Positions 1 through 7,051 of a stretch of 23,649 nucleotides of DNA are shown in pieces. Both the position numbers and the translations under genes were made by a program. The notes beneath the pieces are model-generated. The model was not told where the DNA came from. It was given only the letters and a program-made list of their open reading frames with translations, and did not search any database. Source of the stretch: CAYYVJ01 sp964475115 (GTDB lineage Bacteria > Bacillota > Clostridia > Lachnospirales > Lachnospiraceae); the NCBI GenBank assembly GCA_964475115.1, contig CAYYVJ010000025.1, forward strand, positions 1 to 23,649, written 5' to 3'. Position 1 is the stretch's first letter. The number at the start of each line of letters is the position of its first letter.

Positions 1-182
1 CGATCAAGACGATGAATGACCCCAAGATATGGTTCCCCTCTTTCCTTGGACTCTTTGGCTAGATGTTGCTTTATATAATCCGTCAAATCCAAATCAAATC
101 CCTTTGAACCTTGAGATGAAACACCAACCGGTTTTTCGCATACAATAATATGTGAATCTTCAAATAAAATATTTAGTTCCAT
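1..182 (-). CDS. RluA-family pseudouridine synthase, N-terminal part (cut by window edge)
   Basis: Reading leftward from the ATG at 182-180 gives 60 whole codons that run off the window. The protein begins MELNILFEDSHIIVCEKPVG, the usual opening of the RluA family catalytic domain ('ED..IIVxxKPxG'), and the last visible residues are HRLDR. That is the family signature in which the Asp (here residue 60) is the catalytic nucleophile for isomerising uridine in rRNA or tRNA. There is no S4 domain before the catalytic domain, so it resembles the short RluA-type enzymes rather than RluD. An AGAGGA ribosome binding site lies about 6 bases upstream. The specific RNA target cannot be told from this fragment. 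Confidence 0.85.
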   Translation of the reverse strand, partial: MELNILFEDSHIIVCEKPVGVSSQGSKGFDLDLTDYIKQHLAKESKERGEPYLGVIHRLD

Positions 183-223
183 AATATCCTCTATTCTGGT
201 GCATTTGCACGAATTAGTTTTGA

Positions 224-268
224 TATAACTTTGTGGCTAGTATAGAAAGTTATAAAAAGTATAACTTT
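224..268. repeat. Three copies of the nonamer TATAACTTT between divergent genes (candidate operator)
   Basis: TATAACTTT occurs exactly at 224-232 and 260-268 on the plus strand and at 246-254 on the minus strand. The second and third copies form a perfect 9-bp inverted repeat with a 5-base spacer. The stretch lies between the divergent starts of the RluA-type gene (182) and ytvI (364), where promoters of both would sit. A regulator-binding role is inference; the base composition makes some repetition expected. Confidence 0.5.
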
Positions 269-363
269 AATAAAATTGGAATGCAACTAGTTATTTATGA
301 ATATAACATGGATTGCTGAGGATACTACCTAATAATTAAAAAAATTAGGTGGGTGGAGATGAT

Positions 364-1392
364 TTGAAAATTTCAAAAAAGAGTAAGACGGCACTGACTA
401 TACTCGGGGTTTCGGTTGGAGTATATCTTGCCCTAGAGTATTTATTACCCTTTTTTATGCCATTTTTAATAGCATACCTTGGAGCACTTGTTATTTCTCC
501 GGTTGTGAAGTTTCTTAACAAAAGATGCAAGATAAATAGATGCTTTGCTACTATAATTGTAATAGGAATATTTCTAAGTGTTTTAGGATTTGGTGGAAGA
601 TGGTTAATTAAAAGCCTTTTGCAACAGATCAGGAATATTGTTATGAGGCTGCCAGAGTATGAAATTGTTATTTATGAAAGAATAAAAACTTTTTGCGGTG
701 GAATGGAGGAAAGTTTTGGCCTAGAAGAGGAGACAATTCTTCTTTTGGTAAATAAAAACCTAGATATGCTAGCAAAAAATCTGGGAGATGGGTTTATGCC
801 TATGCTTATGAATAATTCTGTTACAGCTATGAAATGGTTGATTCAAGGAACAGCTGTTACTATAATTACTATTGTATCTATGGTTCTAATTACAAAAGAC
901 TTTGATAAAATATGTTTAAAAAGGGAACGATTTTTATTTGCAAAAGAATTAAACATTATAACTGAAAAGATGACAGATACAGGTGGGGCATATTTAAGGG
1001 CACAGCTCTGCATTATGCTTGTAACGACTTTAGTTTGCATAGGTGGGTTAATGATCTTAAAAAATCCATATGCTTTACTATTGGGTGTTTTAATTGGCAT
1101 AATGGATGCACTTCCATTGTTTGGCATGGGGATTGTATTTATTCCATGGACTATAGTTATGCTTTTTACGGAAAATTTTTATCAAGCAGCCGTTTTATTT
1201 AGTATTTATTTGATTTGCTATTTCTTTAGAGAATTTCTTGAGCCTAAAATTATGGGGAAGAGAATAGGGATATCATCCCTAGAAATACTTATTAGTATGT
1301 ATGTTGGTTTGAAGTTATTTGGGTTGACAGGTGTATTTTTGGGACCGGTTGGCTATATTCTGATTCACGAGATTGTAAGGAAAATTGCTTGA
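364..1392 (+). CDS. ytvI: AI-2E/UPF0118 family membrane protein, sporulation YtvI type
   Basis: This is a polytopic membrane protein of 342 residues. Hydrophobic segments lie near the N terminus (roughly residues 10-45), at about 60-85, around 155-180, and as a cluster over the C-terminal third. The C-terminal region (LGVLIGIMDALPLFGMGIVF, then GLTGVFLGPVGYILIHE) is typical of the AI-2E/UPF0118 exporter-like family, and length and neighbours fit the sporulation subgroup YtvI, whose biochemical role is unknown. I chose the TTG at 364 because a GGTGGAG ribosome binding site ends 6 bases before it; the upstream GTG at 349 overlaps that site and has none of its own. A weak 7-bp inverted repeat (327-333 and 344-350) precedes the ribosome binding site. 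The stop codon overlaps the -35 box of the next transcription unit. The family assignment is firm; the sporulation role is inferred from similarity. Confidence 0.8.
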   Translation: MKISKKSKTALTILGVSVGVYLALEYLLPFFMPFLIAYLGALVISPVVKFLNKRCKINRCFATIIVIGIFLSVLGFGGRWLIKSLLQQIRNIVMRLPEYEIVIYERIKTFCGGMEESFGLEEETILLLVNKNLDMLAKNLGDGFMPMLMNNSVTAMKWLIQGTAVTIITIVSMVLITKDFDKICLKRERFLFAKELNIITEKMTDTGGAYLRAQLCIMLVTTLVCIGGLMILKNPYALLLGVLIGIMDALPLFGMGIVFIPWTIVMLFTENFYQAAVLFSIYLICYFFREFLEPKIMGKRIGISSLEILISMYVGLKLFGLTGVFLGPVGYILIHEIVRKIA

Positions 1393-1417
1393 CAAACCTA
1401 TAAAACTGAAATAGAAT
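1389..1417 (+). promoter_or_regulatory. Sigma-A promoter of the proS leader
   Basis: TTGACA (1389-1394), a 17-base spacer and TAGAAT (1412-1417) form a near-consensus housekeeping promoter. The -35 box overlaps the ytvI stop codon (TGA, 1390-1392). Transcription should start near 1424, giving a leader of about 295 bases before proS. Confidence 0.75.
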
Positions 1418-1423
1418 TAGACA

Positions 1424-1683
1424 AAGACAAATATCTATATGGCATTGAAGAGGAATAGTATATTAATGTTATTTGCTTACAGAGAGAGAATTGATTGATG
1501 AGAGATTCTTGTAAATTGTTAGTAGAACCTACCTTGGAGCCCTGTATAAAAGTACAGCGTATTTCCTTCGTTACAGGAAGAAGAGAGAATTGTAAAAGAT
1601 GTTTTATATCTTAATGCAATTAATCAGGGTGGTATCGCCGAGTCCTTTCGGTCCCTTTTTGGGATTAGAGTAGGACTTTTTTT
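1424..1683 (+). ncRNA. T-box leader controlling proS (proline type)
   Basis: The T-box core AGGGTGGTATCGCC is at 1626-1639, with the tRNA acceptor-end-binding TGGT at 1630-1633; the fourth base would pair with a discriminator A, as in tRNA-Pro. It is followed by a rho-independent terminator. Upstream are the purine-rich distal part of stem I (about 1481-1510), small hairpins at 1542-1557 (CTGTA/TACAG) and 1563-1579 (TTCCT/AGGAA), and a CCT triplet at 1528-1530 within AGTAGAACCTACC, the likely proline specifier codon. The 5' end is inferred from the promoter. By family knowledge, uncharged tRNA-Pro stabilises the antiterminator and lets proS be transcribed when proline charging is low. The T-box call is firm; the exact specifier position is less so. 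Confidence 0.88.
1641..1683 (+). terminator. T-box conditional terminator
   Basis: AGTCCT (1641-1646) pairs with AGGACT (1672-1677), with inner pairing GTCCC/GGGAT (1651-1655 and 1661-1665), followed by a run of T from 1677 to 1683. The 5' arm overlaps the 3' side of the T-box antiterminator region, as expected for mutually exclusive folds. Confidence 0.85.
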
Positions 1684-1718
1684 GATTTAAAGAAAGTTTA
1701 TTGAAAAGGAGAATGAAT

Positions 1719-3155
1719 ATGGCAAAGGAAAAGAAATTAGTAGAAGCAATTACCTCTATGGAAGAGGATTTTGCACAATGGTATACAGATGTTGTAAAAA
1801 AAGCGGAGTTAATTGAATATTCAAGTGTAAAAGGATGTATGATTTTAAGACCAAATGGATATGGAATTTGGGAGAACATACAAAAGGAACTTGATGCAAG
1901 ATTTAAGCAAACAGGCGTAGAAAATGTATATATGCCAATGTTTATTCCTGAAAGTTTATTGCAGAAAGAAAAAGATCATGTAGAGGGATTTGCACCAGAG
2001 GTTGCATGGGTAACACACGGTGGTGGTGAAGCATTACAAGAACGTCTTTGTGTAAGACCTACTTCAGAGACTTTATTTTGTGATCTTTATTCTAAGATTA
2101 TACAGTCACATAGAGATTTGCCTAAACTATATAATCAATGGTGTTCTGTAGTTCGTTGGGAAAAGACTACAAGACCATTTTTACGTACTACAGAATTCTT
2201 GTGGCAAGAAGGTCATACTGCACATGCTACACAAGAGGAAGCAGAAGAAAGAACGATTCAAATGCTAAATGTCTATGCAGATTTTTGTGAAGAAGTCTTA
2301 GCGATTCCAATGATTAAAGGAAGAAAGACAGAAAAAGAGAAATTTGCTGGGGCAGAGTCTACCTATACAATTGAAGCCTTGATGCATGATGGAAAAGCGC
2401 TACAATCAGGAACTAGCCATAATTTTGGTGATGGATTTGCTGAAGCATTTGGAATCCAATATTCTGATAAAGATAATAAATTGCAATATGTACATCAAAC
2501 ATCTTGGGGAGTATCAACTCGATTAATTGGTGGTATTATTATGGTTCATGGAGATGATAGTGGTCTTGTATTACCTCCAAGAATAGCACCAGTGCAAGTA
2601 ATGGTTATTCCAATTGCTCAACATAAAGAGGGAGTACTAGACAAGGCATTTGAACTGAAAGAAAGCTTGTCTTCTGATTTCAGAGTGAAAATAGATGATT
2701 CTGATAAGAGTCCAGGATGGAAGTTTAGCGAACAAGAAATGCGTGGAATTCCTGTTCGTATCGAAATTGGTCCTAAAGATATCGAAGCAAATCAAGCAGT
2801 GATCGTACGAAGAGATACAAGAGAAAAAGTTGTGGTTTCTTTAGATGAAATAGATAGCAAGTTAAGTGAAATGCTAAACACAATGCAAAATGAAATGTTA
2901 GAAAGAGCTAGAAACCATAGAGATTCACATACCACTAGTGCAAAGACATATGATGAATTTAAAGATGCAGTGGCAAATAAACCAGGATTTATTAAGGCTA
3001 TGTGGTGTGGTGAAGAGGCTTGTGAATTAAAGATTAAAGAAGATACCACAGCAACTGCACGTTGTATGCCTTTTGAACAAGAGCATATTTCAGATGAATG
3101 TGTGTGTTGTGGAAAGCCTTCAAAAACTATGGTATACTGGGGAAAAGCATATTAA
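1719..3155 (+). CDS. proS: Prolyl-tRNA synthetase, type 3 (no editing insertion)
   Basis: Class II aminoacyl-tRNA synthetase charging tRNA-Pro, 478 residues, the usual size of the archaeal/eukaryote-like type-3 enzyme rather than the roughly 570-residue bacterial form with an INS editing domain. Motif 2 (RWEKTTRPFLRTTEFLWQEG) starts at residue 146 and motif 3 ends with HGDDSGLVLPPR from residue 277. The C-terminal domain carries cysteines at 430, 435, 461 and 464 with the spacing of the family's zinc site, and the protein ends in WGKAY, the conserved terminal tyrosine of this type. The ATG at 1719 sits 7 bases after GGAG (1708-1711); ATG 1713 and TTG 1701 lie too close to, or upstream of, that site. 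It is controlled by the T-box in front and probably co-transcribed with cca 18 bases downstream. Confidence 0.96.
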   Translation: MAKEKKLVEAITSMEEDFAQWYTDVVKKAELIEYSSVKGCMILRPNGYGIWENIQKELDARFKQTGVENVYMPMFIPESLLQKEKDHVEGFAPEVAWVTHGGGEALQERLCVRPTSETLFCDLYSKIIQSHRDLPKLYNQWCSVVRWEKTTRPFLRTTEFLWQEGHTAHATQEEAEERTIQMLNVYADFCEEVLAIPMIKGRKTEKEKFAGAESTYTIEALMHDGKALQSGTSHNFGDGFAEAFGIQYSDKDNKLQYVHQTSWGVSTRLIGGIIMVHGDDSGLVLPPRIAPVQVMVIPIAQHKEGVLDKAFELKESLSSDFRVKIDDSDKSPGWKFSEQEMRGIPVRIEIGPKDIEANQAVIVRRDTREKVVVSLDEIDSKLSEMLNTMQNEMLERARNHRDSHTTSAKTYDEFKDAVANKPGFIKAMWCGEEACELKIKEDTTATARCMPFEQEHISDECVCCGKPSKTMVYWGKAY

Positions 3156-3173
3156 AAATTGGTGGTTAAAAGT

Positions 3174-4460
3174 ATGAAGCAAATAAGGATGCCTGAAAAG
3201 GTGGAATATATTATTGAGCAATTAATAAAACAAGGTTATGAAGCCTATGCAGTAGGAGGTTGTATTCGTGACTCGATTTTAGGTAAAGAACCTAAAGATT
3301 GGGATATTACTACCTCTGCATCCCCAAGTCAAATAAAAGAAAATTTTTCTAGAACTGTAGATACAGGGATTTTACATGGTACGGTAACGGTATTGTTAGA
3401 AAAGGAAAGTTTCGAAGTAACAACCTTTCGAATTGACGGAGAATATGAAGACAATAGACATCCAAAGTCTGTTGTCTTTACCTCTGATTTAATAGAAGAC
3501 TTAAAGCGACGAGATTTTACTATAAATGCAATGGCCTATAATTATGAAACAGGACTTGTAGATGAATTCAATGGGATAGTAGATTTAGAAAAGAAGATAA
3601 TTCGCTGTGTAGGGGATGCGAAAGAGCGTTTTATGGAAGATGCTCTGCGTATGCTTCGTGCGATTCGTTTCTCTGCTCAATTAGATTTCCAGATCGAGGA
3701 GCAAACAAGGGAAGCGGTTGTAGAACTTGCTCCTAATTTGATTCATATTAGTAAAGAACGAATCCAGATAGAATTAACAAAATTATTGACATCAAAGCAC
3801 CCTGAACATATTCGTGAGGTCTTTGAAACAGGAATGATAGACCCTATTTTACCTCAAATAAATAGAATGGGAAAAATTCCTGATAAAACAACGAATGGTA
3901 AAAGGACTGTATTAGAACACAGCATAGCCATGCTAAAACAAGTGGAAGCGGATCCTATTTTACGATGGGCAGTATTTTTGCATGATACAGAAGGTGAGAC
4001 TAAAAAACTCTTAAAAGATTTAAGGTTTGATAATAAAACCACAGATTATGTAGAACGCCTCGTTAGATGGTTTTTTATTTTCTTAAGTGAAAACAAAGAA
4101 AGTCTCAGAAAATCAGTATATCAAGTAGGGGAAGATATTTTTCCTTTGCTTCTTCATGTAAAAGAAGCAGATATTAAAACAAAAGACGACTTGGAATGTG
4201 AAAGGCTTTTAGAAGAACATCAAAAAGTAAAAAATGCATACCAGGAAATTTTACAAAATGGAGATTGTTTGTCTCTAAAAGACTTAGCAGTAGATGGAGA
4301 AGATTTAATCTCTGTTGGGATTGCTCCTGGAAAAGAAATAGGAAAGTATTTAAATAAATTATTAGAAATGGTTTTTATAGATCCTAGAGCGAATACAAAA
4401 GAATATTTGCTAAAAAGTCTTAAAAATATTAAAACCTTGGATGGACAAGGAAAGAACTAG
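3174..4460 (+). CDS. cca: CCA tRNA nucleotidyltransferase (class II)
   Basis: Adds or repairs the 3' CCA end of tRNAs. The 428-residue protein shows the class II head motif GGCIRD (28-33) followed by the metal-binding pair DWD (Asp42 and Asp44), then RRDFTINAMAYN, and the neck motif EDALRMLRAIRF. An HD-type region follows (LEHSIAMLKQ... AVFLHD), as in the longer bacterial CCA/poly(A) polymerase family. I chose ATG 3174, about 8 bases after GGTGG; the TTG at 3159 would overlap that site. It lies directly after proS, so the pair forms a small tRNA-charging/maturation unit probably under T-box control. A poly(A) polymerase activity cannot be excluded from motifs alone, but no separate CCA enzyme is visible nearby. 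Confidence 0.93.
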   Translation: MKQIRMPEKVEYIIEQLIKQGYEAYAVGGCIRDSILGKEPKDWDITTSASPSQIKENFSRTVDTGILHGTVTVLLEKESFEVTTFRIDGEYEDNRHPKSVVFTSDLIEDLKRRDFTINAMAYNYETGLVDEFNGIVDLEKKIIRCVGDAKERFMEDALRMLRAIRFSAQLDFQIEEQTREAVVELAPNLIHISKERIQIELTKLLTSKHPEHIREVFETGMIDPILPQINRMGKIPDKTTNGKRTVLEHSIAMLKQVEADPILRWAVFLHDTEGETKKLLKDLRFDNKTTDYVERLVRWFFIFLSENKESLRKSVYQVGEDIFPLLLHVKEADIKTKDDLECERLLEEHQKVKNAYQEILQNGDCLSLKDLAVDGEDLISVGIAPGKEIGKYLNKLLEMVFIDPRANTKEYLLKSLKNIKTLDGQGKN

Positions 4461-4483
4461 CATACTCTATATTATTTTCTCAT

Positions 4484-4529
4484 AAGATAGAAGTGGAAAT
4501 CCTAAGTTTCGTGGGATTAATTTTATCTT
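4484..4529 (+). repeat. Imperfect hairpin in the leader of the CotS-family gene
   Basis: AAGATA (4484-4489) pairs with TATCTT (4524-4529), and inside it AATCC (4498-4502) pairs with GGATT (4514-4518). The 3' arm ends immediately before the GGAGGGG ribosome binding site at 4530. There is no T-run, so it is not a terminator for cca. An effect on translation is possible but unproven. Confidence 0.35.
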
Positions 4530-4541
4530 GGAGGGGCAGCC

Positions 4542-5528
4542 GTGGGAGAGAAAAGTATTAGTGTGCTAGATCAATATGATTTAAAAGTAATCAGAGTCGG
4601 CAGGGGGAGGGACGCCGTTCTGTGTGAGACAAATACTGGAAATAAATTATTGAAGGTATATACTGGGTCTGTTCAAAGATTAGCTTTTGAGGACGAAGTA
4701 TTGAATCATATAAATGAAAATGGTGGATTTGTGGATGGATTTGTGAGGAACAAAAATAATAAACTTATATCCATTGATACGGATGGGACTAGGTATGTTT
4801 TAAAGAATTGGTTTGAGGGTAAAGAATGTGAAGTAAGAAATATAAGTGATATTTTGACTAGTGTAAGAACCTTGTCAAATCTTCATTTACTGTTAAAAAA
4901 GATACCTTTTAAAGATACGGAAGATACAAGTGCATATAGGGCCACTTTTCTTGAAGAAGAGCTTGCGAAGCATCATAGAGAATTAAAGCGTGCGAGAGCT
5001 TATGTGCGTAATAAAAGAAAAAAATCGGAGTTTGAGCTCTACGTTATAAATAATTATAACTTATTTTATAATCAAGGTGAAAAAGCACTAGAGCTGCTTA
5101 GAAAATCCAATTATAAAAAATTAATGGATGAAGCGTTTGACCAGGTTTCATTGTGTCACGGGAACTATAATCAACATAATATAATCTTCTTTAACCGTAA
5201 TATAGCAATTACAAACTTTGATAAAATGTCTATTAATATTCAGCTTATGGATCTCTATCTTTTCATGAGAAAAATTTTAGAAAAGAATAATTGGGATCTC
5301 AATCTTGGAAGTAGTATGATAGAAGAATATTCTAAAATAAAACCGATAAGCAAAGAGGAATTAGAAATTTTACATATTCTCTTTCTTTATCCTGAAAAGT
5401 TTTGGAAGATTGTAAACTATTATTATAACGGAAATAAAGCATGGATTCCTCAAAAAAACATTGATAAGCTAAGAACATTAATATCTCAAAATAGATTAAG
5501 AGAGAAATTTATAGAAGAAGTATTTTGA
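4542..5528 (+). CDS. CotS-family spore coat kinase-fold protein, probable pseudokinase
   Basis: This 328-residue protein belongs to the CotS/CotI group, aminoglycoside-phosphotransferase-like folds found in spore coats. The N lobe contains 'NKLLKVYTG' (candidate nucleotide-binding Lys) and the C lobe contains CHGNYNQHN at 205-213, matching the HGDxxxxN catalytic loop. The catalytic Asp is Asn208. The following metal-binding segment, usually with an Asp before the F, reads ITNFDK with Asn225, although Asp227 remains. Two key acidic residues are therefore amidated, suggesting a structural or regulatory pseudokinase. The start is GTG 4542, 5-6 bases after GGAGGGG. No substrate can be named. It lies 81 bases after cca and is followed by a lipoprotein gene on the same strand. 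Confidence 0.78.
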   Translation: MGEKSISVLDQYDLKVIRVGRGRDAVLCETNTGNKLLKVYTGSVQRLAFEDEVLNHINENGGFVDGFVRNKNNKLISIDTDGTRYVLKNWFEGKECEVRNISDILTSVRTLSNLHLLLKKIPFKDTEDTSAYRATFLEEELAKHHRELKRARAYVRNKRKKSEFELYVINNYNLFYNQGEKALELLRKSNYKKLMDEAFDQVSLCHGNYNQHNIIFFNRNIAITNFDKMSINIQLMDLYLFMRKILEKNNWDLNLGSSMIEEYSKIKPISKEELEILHILFLYPEKFWKIVNYYYNGNKAWIPQKNIDKLRTLISQNRLREKFIEEVF

Positions 5529-5546
5529 ATGTGATAAAATAAAGAA

Positions 5547-5578
5547 GCAGAAATACTTGCTTGCAAGAGTATTTCTGC
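5547..5578 (+). repeat. Perfect 11-bp hairpin after the CotS-family gene
   Basis: GCAGAAATACT (5547-5557) is the exact reverse complement of AGTATTTCTGC (5568-5578), with a 10-base loop. No T-run follows on the plus strand, so it is not a textbook terminator there; on the minus strand it is followed by a T-rich stretch, but no minus gene is present. A smaller hairpin (ATCAAA/TTTGAT, 5587-5601) follows. It may protect or process the mRNA 3' end. Confidence 0.5.
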
Positions 5579-5640
5579 GAATATTGATCAAAATCTTTGA
5601 TTCATGAGATAAAGAAAAGGTACAAAAGAGGGGTGAAACT

Positions 5641-7017
5641 GTGAGAGATATGACAAAGAAAATCGTTTGGGGAATTATGTTTTTCATAATGGTAGCGGTT
5701 ACTGGATGTGGGACGAGTGAAACATCTACTTTTCGTGACGGAAGAAATATAACAAAAATTGAAAGCACTACTTCTGTGGATGAAACCACAAAAGTAGGAA
5801 ATAGTCATCCTCTCCATTTTGGAGTTGTAGTTGATTTGAACCAAGAAGAAAAAACGATAACCGTTCTTGACATTAATACAAATGGTGAAGAAACTTTTTT
5901 CTATAGTGGCGGTACTGACGTGAGGGACAAATACGATCAAGTCATATCGATGTCTCAAATCGAATTAGGGGAAATTGTAGAAGCATACTATGTTAATAAG
6001 AGCAACAAATTGGACAAGCTTTTTATATCTGGAGATGCATGGGAAAATCGAAGGGTATCCAATTTAATACTAGATAGAGACAATAAAAGTATGAAGATTG
6101 GCAGCGAAACCTTTCGTTACAATCCAAATCTTGTTATAATTTCTGAAGATAAATTAATAGAGTTAATTGAATTAAATGATAAAGATGAATTGATTGTAAA
6201 AGGATACAATGGCTATATCCATTCTATTATTATTTCAAAAGGGCATGGATATATCAGTCTGGATAATGAAGACTTTTTTATAGATGGAATTGTCTCCCTA
6301 GGAAATGAGATTGCCCTACCCATTAAAGAGGACATGCTAATTGTAGCCACAGAAGGTAGCTATAATCTCCAGGTTACTAAAAATGGAATAGGTGGAACGA
6401 AGAGGGTAGTTGTTAAAAGAGACCAAGAAACCAGTATCGATATAGGAGACTTAAAGGGTGAGGCTGTTTTAATGGGGAGCATTAGTTTTATCATAGAACC
6501 AGTGGATGCCACCTTAAATATTAGCGGAAAAATCTATGAATTTGATGAATTGGTTGAACTACCATTTGGAGTATATAAAATGATGGTAAAAGCAGATGGG
6601 TATGTAAATTTTTCAGGTGATTTGGTTGTGAATGAAACCTTTTCAAGAAGAAGTATTCATTTGGCAAGTGAAAATGGTCAGAAGACTGAGACAAGTACTA
6701 CAGAGACAAATATCACAGAAATTGAAAGTGTGGAAATAGAAACAAACAATAAGTCAGAAGTAGAGACAATGACTATGCCGGAGATTCCCAATGTATTTAG
6801 CAAGATAAATCTAGAGGAACCAAGAGGAGCAGAAGCTTATTTTGATGGGGTTTATAAAGGAGTTATTCCTGTGAGTTTTGCAAAAGAAAATGGAACTCAT
6901 AGTGTGATATTAAAAAAAGCTGGTTATGAAACAAAAACATATTCGGTAAATATTCCAGAAGGTGATGAAGATGTACAACTTAATTTTCCTGGAATGACAT
7001 TGGAAAAGAAAGACTAA
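5641..7017 (+). CDS. PEGA-domain lipoprotein of unknown function
   Basis: This is a 458-residue exported lipoprotein. A short basic N terminus, a hydrophobic core (about residues 8-20) and the lipobox VTGC put the lipidated Cys at residue 23. After a Thr/Ser-rich spacer come beta-rich modules at roughly 55-130 and 133-205 that look like diverged tandem copies (each has an 'x-L-D-x-x-x-K/E-x-x-T/M' strand and ends in a [FI]IS segment). Two PEGA domains follow: residues about 281-343 and 391-455 (AYFDGVYKG...KAGYETKTYSV), separated by a Glu/Thr-rich linker (about 344-388). PEGA domains are surface or wall-associated beta folds. The GTG start is chosen because AGAGGGGTG lies 6-7 bases before it; ATG 5650 is too far. 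The gene sits 34 bases before the phosphohexomutase gene, so co-transcription is likely, but a functional link is not evident. Confidence 0.72.
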   Translation: MRDMTKKIVWGIMFFIMVAVTGCGTSETSTFRDGRNITKIESTTSVDETTKVGNSHPLHFGVVVDLNQEEKTITVLDINTNGEETFFYSGGTDVRDKYDQVISMSQIELGEIVEAYYVNKSNKLDKLFISGDAWENRRVSNLILDRDNKSMKIGSETFRYNPNLVIISEDKLIELIELNDKDELIVKGYNGYIHSIIISKGHGYISLDNEDFFIDGIVSLGNEIALPIKEDMLIVATEGSYNLQVTKNGIGGTKRVVVKRDQETSIDIGDLKGEAVLMGSISFIIEPVDATLNISGKIYEFDELVELPFGVYKMMVKADGYVNFSGDLVVNETFSRRSIHLASENGQKTETSTTETNITEIESVEIETNNKSEVETMTMPEIPNVFSKINLEEPRGAEAYFDGVYKGVIPVSFAKENGTHSVILKKAGYETKTYSVNIPEGDEDVQLNFPGMTLEKKD

Positions 7018-7051
7018 TTCTATATTATGGATAAAATCAAGGAGGGATAAG

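Noticed and set aside
1542..1579. Small hairpins before proS considered as an independent small RNA
   Set aside because: They fall between the T-box stem I region and the T-box core, where such accessory stems are expected.
5602..5958. Open reading frame of 118 codons on the minus strand opposite the PEGA lipoprotein gene
   Set aside because: It lies over the start of a well-supported lipoprotein gene, has no ribosome binding site and its composition (rich in Phe/Ser/Tyr) is that of an antisense shadow.
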